From: Eoetvoesiella caeni | Lineage (GTDB): Bacteria; Pseudomonadota; Gammaproteobacteria; Burkholderiales; Burkholderiaceae_B | Assembly (NCBI RefSeq): GCF_003315175.1 | Contig: NZ_QNRQ01000010.1 | Location: 1 to 64,000 of the forward strand | DNA length: 64,000 nucleotides | Reading direction: 5' to 3' | Part shown: one piece after another, positions 9,002 to 17,180 of the stretch | How the letters are laid out: each line of letters opens with the position of its first letter | Position numbering within the stretch: position 1 is the first letter of the stretch | Notes under the pieces: generated by a model | Database searches by the model: none | The model's input: only the letters and a program-made list of their open reading frames with translations | What the model was told of the DNA's origin: nothing | Position numbers and translations under genes: made by a program

Positions 9002-9919
9002 TCAGTACGAAGCAGCCAATGCCGGCTCCTGCTGCTCGCCTTCACCTGCGGGCTCGCGCTCGGCGGGCTCGACAGGCCGGTCGGCAGCGGTGTCGGCGGC
9101 AACCTCGGCTTCGGGCGCGGGTGCGTCCTCGGCTTGCGGTGCCTCGGCTTGCGCCTGGCTCGTCGGATAGACCTGGGTGCCGTCGATCTTGATGAGACCG
9201 ATGTGGACCAGCGTCGATTCCAGGCTCGCTCCCGGTTCCCCGGCGCGCTCGCCCTTGGTGCGGATGTACGGATCGATCTTCATGTCGTTCAGACGGAAGG
9301 CGATCAGCACCTTGCGGTCCCCTTCGATGGCCTGCACGCACCGGCGAACCAGGTGCTCGGCTTCAGGGGTGGCGACGATGGTGTCGAAGTACCGATATTC
9401 CGGTTCACCGACAGGCCCGGCCAGTGCCGCGACGCAGCACGACAGGAACGGATCGCCATCCTTGGGGGAGACGTCCTTCGGACGGCTGAGGTAGCCGATG
9501 CCGCGGGTGATCAGCTCGTGCTGCTTGATCGAAGCCAGTTCGGCCCGGTCAAGTGGCTCGGCCTTCAGCAGTCGCGCCTTCAGAGACGCGGCGGCCTGGC
9601 CCTTGTGCTCACCCTTGTCGCGGATGTACGCATCGCCCCAGAGGTCGCCGAGGCGGAAGCGCACCAGCGGCCGCTGCTTGGGATCGTCAACGCCGATGTA
9701 GCGCTCGACCAGTTTCTTGGCCTCGGCACCCGAGACCTTGACGTCGAAGTAGCGGTAGCTGGGGTCCTTGGCGGGGCCGACCAGTGCGGCGATGGTGCAT
9801 GCCAGAAAGGGCTGCGCGCGGCGGCCGCCCCGGACGGGAACCTCGCGGGCTCGCTGGATGTAGCCGATGCCCGAGGTGTGGAGGTCGAAATACGATTTCT
9901 CGTTGGACGTGGTGCTCAT
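9002..9919 (-). CDS. STY4534-type ICE protein with two DUF3577 domains
   Basis: A 305-aa protein starting MSTTSNEKSYFDLHTSGIGYI, with a GGAGATTCACC ribosome site. Two homologous halves are visible: residues about 8-120 (GIGYIQRAREV...FLACTIAALVG...YRYFDVKV) and about 125-235 (GIGYLSRPKDV...FLSCCVAALAG...YRYFDTIV). The family normally has one such unit, so this member carries a fused duplication. The last 70 residues are a disordered Ala/Glu/Pro tail. STY4534-type proteins are annotated as ICE replication proteins; direct functional evidence is thin. Confidence 0.8.
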   Translation of the reverse strand: MSTTSNEKSYFDLHTSGIGYIQRAREVPVRGGRRAQPFLACTIAALVGPAKDPSYRYFDVKVSGAEAKKLVERYIGVDDPKQRPLVRFRLGDLWGDAYIRDKGEHKGQAAASLKARLLKAEPLDRAELASIKQHELITRGIGYLSRPKDVSPKDGDPFLSCCVAALAGPVGEPEYRYFDTIVATPEAEHLVRRCVQAIEGDRKVLIAFRLNDMKIDPYIRTKGERAGEPGASLESTLVHIGLIKIDGTQVYPTSQAQAEAPQAEDAPAPEAEVAADTAADRPVEPAEREPAGEGEQQEPALAASY

Positions 9920-10071
9920 GGTGAATCTCCATTGGGATGAAGCGGAGACACACCGGCCCCACGCATGCGGGGAAAGGTGCGTAACCCCGCGGTGGGTTGA
10001 TAAGGCGAAAGCATCCGCCACCAGAGACTGGTGGCCGCTCGCGGACGGATGCGGTGCGAGCTGGCTCGGTC

Positions 10072-10146
10072 ACGCAGTGGGAACTGCGTCGCAACCTCGA
10101 AGACCGATGGTTGCCTGGCATGTCGCTGACAACGTCAGCAGGCATG
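10072..10146 (-). ncRNA. Three-hairpin leader element, copy 1
   Basis: In the 264-nt gap upstream of the STY4534-type gene, the minus strand reads CATG - hairpin GCTGAC/GTCAGC - CATG - hairpin GCAACC/GGTTGC - hairpin ACGCAGT/ACTGCGT. Three other ICE leaders (13023, 20457, 21352) show the same order of elements with different paired bases, so base changes are compensated. Candidate structured RNA or a regulator-binding DNA element. Confidence 0.55.
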
Positions 10147-10183
10147 GGGGCAGCATGTCCGGGCCTCGCGCGCGCGGCAGCAA

Positions 10184-10702
10184 TCAATCTGCATCCGGGC
10201 GTTTCCCTTTGTCCGCACCGCCCGGTGCTTGCCACAAGCACTTAGGGCCGCGCAGGTGGTCGGGGGTGTCAGCGCGAGGACGGCTGGGGCGACTCCAGGC
10301 ACCGCCGCCGCGCGTTCCGAGCAAATGCCAGCCGGCGGCGCGCAGGCTGGCACCACCTTCATCGAGCAAGGTGTAGGTGATCAGCCGCGTGTAGCCCAAG
10401 GCCTTGGCCGCCTTCCAGGCCGCGCCGTAGAGCTTGCTGCAGGCGTTCGGTGCGCCATCGGTGCAGAGCCGGGTGACTTCGAACGTCCAGCCGTCATCCA
10501 GGTGGCGGGCGACCGGGCGGCCGACGATGGCCACGCCGCAGATGCCATCGGTGGCGGACAGCGTGACCGCCAGGGCGAACTTCGCTCCCTGAACCGGACG
10601 GTGGTGGCGGTGGTGCTTCTGCACGAAGGCATTGGCACAGCGCAGGGATACCGGCAGCAGTCGCAGCGATGGCGAGGTCGATGGCCCGGCCATGGCCGTC
10701 AA
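10184..10702 (-). CDS. XF1762 family ICE protein
   Basis: A 172-aa protein with the family hallmark CANAFVQKHHRHHRPVQGAKFA near residues 22-43, followed by a GNAT-like region (GVAIVGRPVAR, then ACSKLYGAAWKAAKALGY and YTLLDEGGASLRAAGW). XF1762 proteins resemble an acetyltransferase fold and are common in this class of element and in phages. The start overlaps the stop of the PAPS-reductase-like gene by 4 nt, so the two are co-translated. Substrate unknown. Confidence 0.8.
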   Translation of the reverse strand: MTAMAGPSTSPSLRLLPVSLRCANAFVQKHHRHHRPVQGAKFALAVTLSATDGICGVAIVGRPVARHLDDGWTFEVTRLCTDGAPNACSKLYGAAWKAAKALGYTRLITYTLLDEGGASLRAAGWHLLGTRGGGAWSRPSRPRADTPDHLRGPKCLWQAPGGADKGKRPDAD

Positions 10703-11541
10703 TCACCGCAGAAGCAGGCGATCGGTTCCTCGGCGTCGTCGAACAGGTCGCCCTGGTCGGCGGCGAAGCGTGCCAGGTCGGCGTAGCTCGGGCCATCGGC
10801 GCGAAACCGGGCGCCGCTGGGCTTGCTCGCCAGGTTCAGCGATTCCATGCGAATCCACCACACCGCGGCCTCGGGTCGAGCCTTGATGAGGGCCAGGCGC
10901 TGCCCGCGCGGCTTCAGGAAACACAGGTCGCAGTTGCCTTCGAGCGTGCGCCCGTTCACCGTCAGCAGGTCGAGGTCGAACGCTTGCGCCTGCCAGAACG
11001 CGCCCACGTCGCGCACGGTGACGCCTGCGTCCGCCAGGGGCATGCACATGGTCTCGTGGATCGATTCGGTGGAATGGCCGCGCGCGCGAATCTTGGCGAC
11101 GCGACGCTGCTCGTCGGCGCGGATGCCGATCATCTGGTCCCAGTCCGTCCAGCCCAGATGCCGCAGGTAGCGGTGCATCGGTCGAATCTTCAGGCTGGTC
11201 GTGCAGCCGCGCGCGACGGGATTGGGCAGGTACTGACGCTTGCGGATCAGCGCCTCGAACGGCTCGCCCTGACGGCTGGCCCGATCGAAGTCCACCAGCG
11301 TGAAGCCTGGCTCCGTGGGCAGATATTCCAGCCAGCGTATCGGCACCTGCCAGTGCCCGGCGCAGTCGCGCACAAAGCGCAGGGTCGCTTCCACCTCCTT
11401 GCCGGTGTTGGCGAAGCAGACCACGGTGTCGGCAGGCAGGCCGCCATTGGCCTGCAATACGCGCCAGAGCATGTAGGCGCTGGTGCGCCCGCCCGAGAAG
11501 CTGATGCAGGTCGGTTGGGTGATCTTGAACGGGTCGTGCAT
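10699..11541 (-). CDS. PAPS-reductase-like PP-loop protein
   Basis: A 280-aa protein starting MHDPFKITQPTCISFSGGRTSAYML. The SFSGGRTS P-loop at about residues 14-21 is that of the adenosine-phosphosulfate reductase/N-type ATP pyrophosphatase family. Cysteines near 112 (ARGCTTSLKIRPMHR) and in GNCDLCFLK (about 208-216) could coordinate a metal or Fe-S cluster. Such phage/ICE-borne PP-loop proteins resemble DndC, but no dndBDE genes are present, so DNA phosphorothioation is unlikely to be complete here. It overlaps the XF1762 gene by 4 nt. Confidence 0.75.
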   Translation of the reverse strand: MHDPFKITQPTCISFSGGRTSAYMLWRVLQANGGLPADTVVCFANTGKEVEATLRFVRDCAGHWQVPIRWLEYLPTEPGFTLVDFDRASRQGEPFEALIRKRQYLPNPVARGCTTSLKIRPMHRYLRHLGWTDWDQMIGIRADEQRRVAKIRARGHSTESIHETMCMPLADAGVTVRDVGAFWQAQAFDLDLLTVNGRTLEGNCDLCFLKPRGQRLALIKARPEAAVWWIRMESLNLASKPSGARFRADGPSYADLARFAADQGDLFDDAEEPIACFCGD

Positions 11542-11634
11542 GCGGTCGTCTCCGTGGGTAGGTCGGCGGGCGAGCCGACGCGGCGGGCCATGGCGGCCGG
11601 AGACGAGCACGCACGCGGCGAAGGCCGCAGTGCG

Positions 11635-11663
11635 GAAAAAAGGAAGCCCCCAAGAAGGGGGCC
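11635..11663 (-). terminator. Intrinsic terminator after the DUF3085-like gene
   Basis: Minus-strand GGCCCCC-TTCTT-GGGGGC stem followed by TTCCTTTTTT. Lies between the 117-aa gene and the PP-loop gene. Confidence 0.8.
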
Positions 11664-11689
11664 GTGAGGGGATGGTGGTAGTCGTTGCG

Positions 11690-12043
11690 CTACACCGATG
11701 GCACCACCTCCAGCGACAGGTGCGTCGTGGTGGCAGACAGCATCAGATCGTCCGTGCCGTGCAGGATGCGTGCGAAGACGTCTTCCTTCGGGTCGAAGAA
11801 CTCGCCGAAGTCGTCGCCACCCAGCTCGGCGCGCGCCAGTTCCCACCAGTCGTCAAACGGGTCGGTATCCGGGTTGCAGCCGACGGCATAGGCCAGCAGC
11901 TTCACGCGGCCATCGGGACGGCGCTCTCCCTGCTCGGCGAGGAAGTACACGCCCTGGTCCTTGGCGAGGACGACGCGGCATTGGTTGGCAACGGCCTCGG
12001 CCAGCACGGGGCGCAGGTCGGAGCCTTTGAATCGCAGTGACAT
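11690..12043 (-). CDS. DUF3085-like ICE protein
   Basis: A 117-aa protein starting MSLRFKGSDLRPVLAEAVANQCRVVLAKDQGVYFLAE with an AGGAGATCAACC leader. The opening LRFKGSDLRPVLAEA and the later DDWWELARAELGGDDFGEF match my memory of DUF3085 proteins, which occur in ICE accessory regions. Acidic and soluble; no enzymatic motif. Confidence 0.65.
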   Translation of the reverse strand: MSLRFKGSDLRPVLAEAVANQCRVVLAKDQGVYFLAEQGERRPDGRVKLLAYAVGCNPDTDPFDDWWELARAELGGDDFGEFFDPKEDVFARILHGTDDLMLSATTTHLSLEVVPSV

Positions 12044-12059
12044 GGTTGATCTCCTGAAG

Positions 12060-12093
12060 AAAAAGGCCCTCCACCCGAATAGATGGAAGGCCC
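12060..12093 (-). terminator. Intrinsic terminator after gene 12122-12925
   Basis: Minus-strand GGGCCTTCCA / TGGAGGGCC stem followed by TTTTTC, just upstream of the DUF3085-like ribosome site. Confidence 0.8.
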
Positions 12094-12121
12094 ATGGGGG
12101 CAAGTCGCCGGTAGGCTGCGA

Positions 12122-12925
12122 TCAGCCGTAGCGCCGCTTGGTTGCCTTGGCGTCGATGACGCTCACGTCGATCAGACGCCAGCGTCCGTCGTCGATAAGC
12201 CGCTCCAACACTTCACCGAGCATGTCGAAATACACCTCGTCGTGCCGATCGACCAGTTCACCGTCGCGGCGCATCTCCACCACGTAGGTGTCGCCGCCGC
12301 GGTCGTAGAGGATCGTCACCTGGCCCTCGAACTTCGCGGTCGAAACCGTGAAGCTGATTGCCGGGGGCGTCTCGATGATCTTGGACGGCTTCGGATCGAC
12401 CCAGGTGAAGTCGCGGGCGCCCGCATCGACCAGCATGTGGGTGATGCGCCGGAACCCGTCGGGAGCCGGCATTTCCTCCAACTGCTGGATGAGCTGCCCC
12501 AGTTCCATGCACTGCGGCTCGGGGATGGGCAGCTTGGCAGGCGCGGAGCCGAGGATGTGCCTGGTGATGGTGTAGGGAACACCGTCCGCGGTCTTCTCGG
12601 TGATCACTTCCGGGGTGTCCGCGCGCAGGCCGTCGAAGCGGCGGCGGGCATACGGTTGGACATGCACCTTGGCGCCTTCGCTGGGAACGGTAGTCACCAG
12701 GTTGGGATCGAGCACCGCGAACTCGCTGGGCTTGAGCTTGACGACGATGGCGTCGTCGTTGGCCGCGACCACCTTGCCGTCGAAGGGCTTGGGATCGATG
12801 GCAAAGCCCAGCGTCGAGGATTGCGGCTGATCATCGAAAAAGCGGTACTTGATCGACCGCACGTTGCGGGGCACATGGCCTGCGACAAGCGAAGGCATCA
12901 TGGTTTTGATGAGGGAACGGTCCAT
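12122..12925 (-). CDS. Conserved ICE protein of unknown function (267 aa)
   Basis: Starts MDRSLIKTMMPSLVAGHVPRNVRSIKYRF with an AAGGAGATTCCC ribosome site. The sequence is mostly beta-rich: a possible SH3-like segment at about 40-75 (GKVVAANDDAIVVKLKPSEF) and a second beta region after residue 170. No membrane segment. The ATP/GTP motifs are absent. It is preceded by copy 2 of the three-hairpin leader element. Confidence 0.7.
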   Translation of the reverse strand: MDRSLIKTMMPSLVAGHVPRNVRSIKYRFFDDQPQSSTLGFAIDPKPFDGKVVAANDDAIVVKLKPSEFAVLDPNLVTTVPSEGAKVHVQPYARRRFDGLRADTPEVITEKTADGVPYTITRHILGSAPAKLPIPEPQCMELGQLIQQLEEMPAPDGFRRITHMLVDAGARDFTWVDPKPSKIIETPPAISFTVSTAKFEGQVTILYDRGGDTYVVEMRRDGELVDRHDEVYFDMLGEVLERLIDDGRWRLIDVSVIDAKATKRRYG

Positions 12926-13022
12926 GGGAATCTCCTTGAGGAAGAACAAGGGATTCCCCGCCCGCAAGGGAGAGGTCCCTTGTGGGTAGATGGACGCGGT
13001 GCGTCCGTAGGAAGAAACGACC

Positions 13023-13096
13023 AGCACGGCTTCCCGTGCTTGCAGCCTCGAAGGTCTCGGCTGCCTGGGCATGTGTCGGCAACACCGACGAACATG
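13023..13096 (-). ncRNA. Three-hairpin leader element, copy 2
   Basis: Minus strand reads CATG - hairpin GTCGG/CCGAC - CATG - hairpin GCAGCC/GGCTGC around GAGACCTTCGA - hairpin AGCACGG/CCGTGCT, the same order and spacing as copy 1 with different stem bases. It sits about 100 nt upstream of the 267-aa gene, inside a 272-nt gap that otherwise holds only the downstream ribosome site and a GC hairpin. Confidence 0.55.
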
Positions 13097-13197
13097 GGGT
13101 AAGGATGGCCCTAGAGTGCTCGGCCGGCCTGCATGAAACGGCACCACACCGCACCCGGTTTCTTCCTATGGTCTATGCCATTTGCTTCCTCAGGATT

Positions 13198-13818
13198 TCA
13201 TGATGCTGTCTTCTGGAACAGGCAGAAAACGAACTGCTGCACTGTCCCGAAGGGCGTGTGATGCGCCTGGCGCTCCTGCCGCAGCATCGTGAAGGCATCG
13301 CCGAACTGCGCATGCAGCTCGTCCGGGCTGTAGCGCGTCACCGGCAAGCCGCTGCACTGCTGCGGCCCGTCGTCCGCGAAGGTGGCGATGATGGCGAAGC
13401 CGCCCGGCCGCAGGGCATGCAGCATCGTCCGCACATAGGCTTGGCGCTCCTGCGGCGCCGTCAGGAAGTGGAATACCGCCCGGTCGTGCCACAGGTCGTA
13501 GGCCAGCGCGGGCAACTCGACCTTTGTAATGTCCCCGACCATCCAGGCCACCGCCTGGGCGCGCTCGCCCAGCCGCGCCTGGGATGCCGCCAGCGCGGCA
13601 CCCGACAGATCCAGCACGGTGAGGCTGGTATGGCCCTTGTCCAGCAGGTCGTCCACCAGCGTCGAGGCACCGCCGCCCACGTCGATGATCGGCACATCGA
13701 GCGGCACGCCGGTTTCCCGGATCAGCACCAGTGAGTGGCTGGCGTGCGGCTGGAACCAGCTCACGCCGGTCGGCTCCTTGGTCCGATAGACGTGATCCCA
13801 ATGCTCTCTGGATGGCAT
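13198..13818 (-). CDS. Class I SAM-dependent methyltransferase
   Basis: A 206-aa protein starting MPSREHWDHVYRTKEPTGVSWFQPHASHSLVLI. Motif I is IIDVGGGAS near residue 44 and motif II VLDLSG near 68; DLWHDRAVFHFL near 108 is typical of the small-molecule methyltransferases related to thiopurine/tellurite methyltransferases. It is the last gene of the divergent operon that starts with the DsrE gene; only 25 nt separate it from the ProX gene. A substrate cannot be deduced; in context a sulfur, selenium or metalloid compound is plausible. Confidence 0.8.
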   Translation of the reverse strand: MPSREHWDHVYRTKEPTGVSWFQPHASHSLVLIRETGVPLDVPIIDVGGGASTLVDDLLDKGHTSLTVLDLSGAALAASQARLGERAQAVAWMVGDITKVELPALAYDLWHDRAVFHFLTAPQERQAYVRTMLHALRPGGFAIIATFADDGPQQCSGLPVTRYSPDELHAQFGDAFTMLRQERQAHHTPFGTVQQFVFCLFQKTAS

Positions 13819-13843
13819 TTCCTGTTCTCCCGCGCCGCAGGCG

Positions 13844-14374
13844 CTACGCGGCCGGTGGCGAAGTGTCGAAGTCCACCACCAGCGGCTCGCGCCCGCACGA
13901 GCGCATGAAGGCCACCAGTTCCTGCGGCGCCAGCCCGACGCTCTCGGTCTGCCGCAGCGGATGGAAGTTCAATTGCGCATCGCCCATCAGCGAGGCATCG
14001 ATCACCACCGTCACCACGCCTTCCTCGTCCTGCATCAGGCCCAGCGGCGTCAGCGCGCCCGGCTGCACGCCCAGCAGCGCCTGCATGCGCTCGCCGGCCA
14101 CGAAACTCAGGTGCCCCTTGCCGCCCACCAGCGCGGAAGCCGCCTTCAGATCCAGCGTCCGGTCCTCATGGATCGCCAGCAGGAAGTGCCGGCCCTTCTT
14201 GTCCTTGAGCAGCAGGTTCTTGGTGAATGTCCCGGCCATGGCGCCGCGCAGCGCCTTGCCTTCCTCGACGGTCGCGTGTTCGGGATATGGCACCACCTTC
14301 GCGCCGATGCCCAAAGATGCGAAGCGCTCGAACAGGCAGCGGTATGCGGTTTCATCGGTCGTTTCCCGGTTCAT
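13844..14374 (-). CDS. ProX/YbaK-type aminoacyl-tRNA deacylase
   Basis: A 176-aa protein of the YbaK/ProX editing-domain family. Diagnostic features are MAGTFTKNLLLKDKKGRHFLLAI near residues 45-67 (conserved K of KNL/LLKD), GGKGHLSF near 88 and GVQPGALTPLGLM near 103. The family hydrolyses mischarged Ala- or Cys-tRNA. The start overlaps the MFS stop by 4 nt. Its presence next to a cysteine desulfurase could mean a link to cysteine levels or misacylation (inference). Confidence 0.85.
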   Translation of the reverse strand: MNRETTDETAYRCLFERFASLGIGAKVVPYPEHATVEEGKALRGAMAGTFTKNLLLKDKKGRHFLLAIHEDRTLDLKAASALVGGKGHLSFVAGERMQALLGVQPGALTPLGLMQDEEGVVTVVIDASLMGDAQLNFHPLRQTESVGLAPQELVAFMRSCGREPLVVDFDTSPPAA

Positions 14375-15567
14375 GCGCCCACCTTCGCGGCTTTAGACCG
14401 CTGACGCATCCCCAGCCACAGCAGCGACAGCGCCGCCAGCGCCAGCCACGGGATCAGCGCCAGGTTCATGGTCTGCCAGCCCAGGGCTTGCAGCAGCCCG
14501 CCCGCGCTGAAAGAGCAGGTCAGTCCCACGGCGAAGATCGTCATGTCGTTGATCGCCTGCGCACGCCCCTTCTCGGCGGTGGTATAGGTGTCGGTCAACA
14601 GCGTGGTGCCGCCGATGTACATGAAGTTCCAGCCCACACCCAGCAGCACGAGCGCGCTGGCGAAGGAGCCGAAGCCCGTGCCGGTGAGCGTCGTCAGGAT
14701 GTGCGCGATGAACAGCACCACGCCCGTGAGCATGATGCGCAGCACGCCGAAGCGCGCGATCAGCGAGCCGGTGAAGAACGACGGCAGGAACATGCCCAGC
14801 ACGTGCAACTGGATCACCGTGGCCGCCGCACCCAGTTCGTGGTGATGCAGCCGCATGGCGATGGGCGTCGCCGTCATCGCCAGGATCATGATGCCGTAGC
14901 CCGTGGCAGCGCCGAACAGCGCCACGAGATAGGCGGGCTGCGCGACGATCTGCTGCCAGGATCGGCCCTTGTCCACCGGGCCGGTAGACGCGGCAGGCGC
15001 AGGGATGTGCAGGTTCAGCAGCACGCCCGCCGCCACCATCGACACCACGGCCAGGATCAGGAAGGAACCCAGGTACTCGGGCGAGAGCAGCGGCCCGCCC
15101 AGCCTTGCCAGCAACGGCCCGGCCAGCGCTGCGACCACGCCGCCGGCCATCACCAGCGAGATCGCGCGTGGGCGGAAAGCCGCGTCCGCCACTTCGCTGG
15201 CCGCGAAACGGTAGAACTGCGCGAACGCCTGGTAGCAGCCCACCAGGAAGGTGCCGAAGGACAGCAGCGGCAGCGAAGCCTGATGGATGCCCCAGGCACC
15301 CACCAGGCCCCCCGCCACGCCCAGCGTCGTGCCGATCAGGAACCCGGCCCGGCGGCCGGCGCGGGCCATCCACATCGAGGCCGGAAACATCATCGTGGCC
15401 GTGCCGAGGAACATGGTGGCGATGGGCAGCGTGGCCCAGCGCGGCGATGCGGCGATCTGCCCGCCGGCCAGGCCGCCAACGGTCATCACCATCACCGACA
15501 CGATCTGGAACAGGGCCTGCGCGCAGGCCAGGATCAGCACCTGGCGGTGCATGGGGTTCTTGAGCAT
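14371..15567 (-). CDS. Major facilitator superfamily transporter
   Basis: A 398-aa integral membrane protein with about 12 predicted hydrophobic helices, split 6+6 by a cytoplasmic loop around residues 190-205 (GPVDKGRSWQQIV). It begins MLKNPMHRQVLILACAQALFQIVSVMVMTVGGLAGG; the MARAGRRAGFLIG segment near 68 is the loop 2-3 motif A region. Belongs to the operon desulfurase-MFS-ProX-methyltransferase. The family is found in sulfur/metalloid gene clusters but the substrate is unknown. Confidence 0.8.
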   Translation of the reverse strand: MLKNPMHRQVLILACAQALFQIVSVMVMTVGGLAGGQIAASPRWATLPIATMFLGTATMMFPASMWMARAGRRAGFLIGTTLGVAGGLVGAWGIHQASLPLLSFGTFLVGCYQAFAQFYRFAASEVADAAFRPRAISLVMAGGVVAALAGPLLARLGGPLLSPEYLGSFLILAVVSMVAAGVLLNLHIPAPAASTGPVDKGRSWQQIVAQPAYLVALFGAATGYGIMILAMTATPIAMRLHHHELGAAATVIQLHVLGMFLPSFFTGSLIARFGVLRIMLTGVVLFIAHILTTLTGTGFGSFASALVLLGVGWNFMYIGGTTLLTDTYTTAEKGRAQAINDMTIFAVGLTCSFSAGGLLQALGWQTMNLALIPWLALAALSLLWLGMRQRSKAAKVGA

Positions 15568-15592
15568 GAGTTTCTTCGCGTTGTTGTTCTAT

Positions 15593-16723
15593 TCATCGAC
15601 TCGCGATGGCGCGCAAGCGCTCGGCCACGGCGTCGATCTCTGCTTGCGTGGTGCCGCGCCCCAGGCTGAAGCGCACTGCGCCCATGCCGACCTGCTCGGG
15701 CACGCCCATGGCGGCCAGCACGGGCGAGAGTTCCACGCGGCCCGCATGGCAGGCCGAGCCGGTGGAGGCGGCCACGCCGTCCAGATCGGCCAGTACCTCG
15801 GCGCCGATGCGGCCGGCGAAATTCACGTTCAGCGTGTTGGGCAGCCGGTGCTCGGCGTGGCCGTTGAGCACCACGCGCTCACCGAAGATCGCTTGCAGCG
15901 CTTGCCAGAAGTGATCGCGCAAGGCGCGCAAGCGCTCCGGCTCACCAACATCGAGATTCGTTCTCGCCAGTTCGCAGGCCGCGCCCAGCGCCGCAGCCAT
16001 CAGCACGCTCTCGGTGCCGGCGCGGCGGCCCGCCTCGTGGCCGGCGCCGTGGATCAGCGGCTCCAGCGCCGTGCCGCGCCGCACGTACAGCGCGCCTATA
16101 CCCTTAGGCGCGTAGAGCTTGTGCCCGGCGATGCTCAGCAGGTCCACGCCGAGGTCGTCCACCTTCGTCGGCAGCTTGCCGACGGACTGCGCCGCATCGG
16201 TGTGGAAGCGGATGCCGTGTTCGCGAGCGATGGTGCCGATGACCTTGATGGGTTGCAGCGTGCCCGTCTCGTTGTTCGCGTGCATGACGCTGACGAGCAC
16301 AGTGCGCGGTGTGATGGCGCGGCGCACCGCCTCGGGATCGACCCGGCCCGTGCCATCCACCGGCAGCCGCGTGACGCTCGCCCCCAGTCGCTCCAGAAAG
16401 GCCAGTGGCTGCAACACCGCCGGATGCTCCGTGGCCTCGGTGATGATGTGCTCGCCGCACTCGCGCAGCGCGAAGAAGCTGCCCTTGAGCGCGAGGTTGT
16501 TGGCCTCGCTGCCGCCGCTGGTGAAGACGATCTCATCCGGCGACGCGCCCAGCAGCCCCGCCACCTGGGCGCGGGCATGTTCCAGGGCCGCCTTGGCTGG
16601 GGTACTGGCCCAATGGCCGCTGGATGGGTTCCCGTAGGCCGTCTCCAGCAGCGGCAGCATGGCCGCCTGCACTTCCGGCGCGATGGGCGTGCTGGCGTTG
16701 TAGTCGAGGTAGATGCCGGCCAT
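15593..16723 (-). CDS. NifS/IscS-like cysteine desulfurase
   Basis: A 376-aa PLP-dependent class V aminotransferase-fold enzyme. The N-terminus GIYLDYNASTPI and the YGNPSSGHW segment are family hallmarks; SIAGHKLYAPKGIGALYV near residue 200 holds the PLP lysine (GHK), and STGSACHAG near 323 holds the catalytic cysteine. It releases sulfur from cysteine as a persulfide. The start overlaps the DsrE gene by one base, so the two are co-translated; a DsrE partner suggests sulfur relay rather than general Fe-S assembly. Confidence 0.9.
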   Translation of the reverse strand: MAGIYLDYNASTPIAPEVQAAMLPLLETAYGNPSSGHWASTPAKAALEHARAQVAGLLGASPDEIVFTSGGSEANNLALKGSFFALRECGEHIITEATEHPAVLQPLAFLERLGASVTRLPVDGTGRVDPEAVRRAITPRTVLVSVMHANNETGTLQPIKVIGTIAREHGIRFHTDAAQSVGKLPTKVDDLGVDLLSIAGHKLYAPKGIGALYVRRGTALEPLIHGAGHEAGRRAGTESVLMAAALGAACELARTNLDVGEPERLRALRDHFWQALQAIFGERVVLNGHAEHRLPNTLNVNFAGRIGAEVLADLDGVAASTGSACHAGRVELSPVLAAMGVPEQVGMGAVRFSLGRGTTQAEIDAVAERLRAIASR

Positions 16724-17076
16724 CAGAACACCAGCACCTTGTCGGCGGCCACGGTGGCGGCGGCCAGTTCATCCATCGTGCTGCGGCGTGCGCCGGGCAT
16801 CACTTCCTCGTCCTTGATGCCGCGCGCATCCAGGCAGGTGCCGCACAGGAGCACCTCGCCCTGGGCATTGTTCGTCACGCGGCGCAGCATGCGTTCAACG
16901 TTGTAGTAGCCGTCGGGGGTCTTCTGACCGGCCTTGCAGCCGGAGACGGCATCGGCCATCAGGAACACGCTGACGTGGTTGGCGGCGTCCTTGAGCAGCG
17001 CGGAAGCCAAGCGCAAGGCGTTGTACATGCGCTCGGTGCCGTAGGGCGGGTCGTTGATGATCAGGAGGGTTTTCAT
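16723..17076 (-). CDS. DsrE/DsrF-like sulfur carrier protein
   Basis: A 117-aa protein starting MKTLLIINDPPYGTERMYNALRLASALL, the usual DsrE N-terminus. The putative persulfide cysteines lie in GCKAGQ near residue 45 and in VLLCGTCLDARG near 76. DsrE-like proteins pass sulfane sulfur between partners. It is the first gene of the leftward operon and shares a 104-nt divergent promoter region with the ArsR-rhodanese regulator. Confidence 0.85.
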   Translation of the reverse strand: MKTLLIINDPPYGTERMYNALRLASALLKDAANHVSVFLMADAVSGCKAGQKTPDGYYNVERMLRRVTNNAQGEVLLCGTCLDARGIKDEEVMPGARRSTMDELAAATVAADKVLVF

Positions 17077-17146
17077 GGAGTCTCCAGCGGAGAAAATGGC
17101 TTTTGTCCCGGATGGCTTGATGCTGGGCAGCAATCATGCCATCATT

Positions 17147-17164
17147 CAATCAATGTGTTGATTG
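17147..17164. promoter_or_regulatory. Inverted-repeat operator of the ArsR-type regulator
   Basis: A perfect inverted repeat, CAATCAA-TGTG-TTGATTG, lies between the divergent DsrE and ArsR-rhodanese genes. AT-rich imperfect palindromes of this type are typical ArsR/SmtB operators, so the regulator probably controls both operons here. Confidence 0.7.
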
Positions 17165-17180
17165 TGTAATTGTGAAATCC

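Noticed and set aside
10699-11541. Dnd phosphorothioation system
   Set aside because: A DndC-like PP-loop alone is not enough; dndA-type context, dndB, dndD and dndE are absent. The desulfurase at 15593 belongs to a separate operon.
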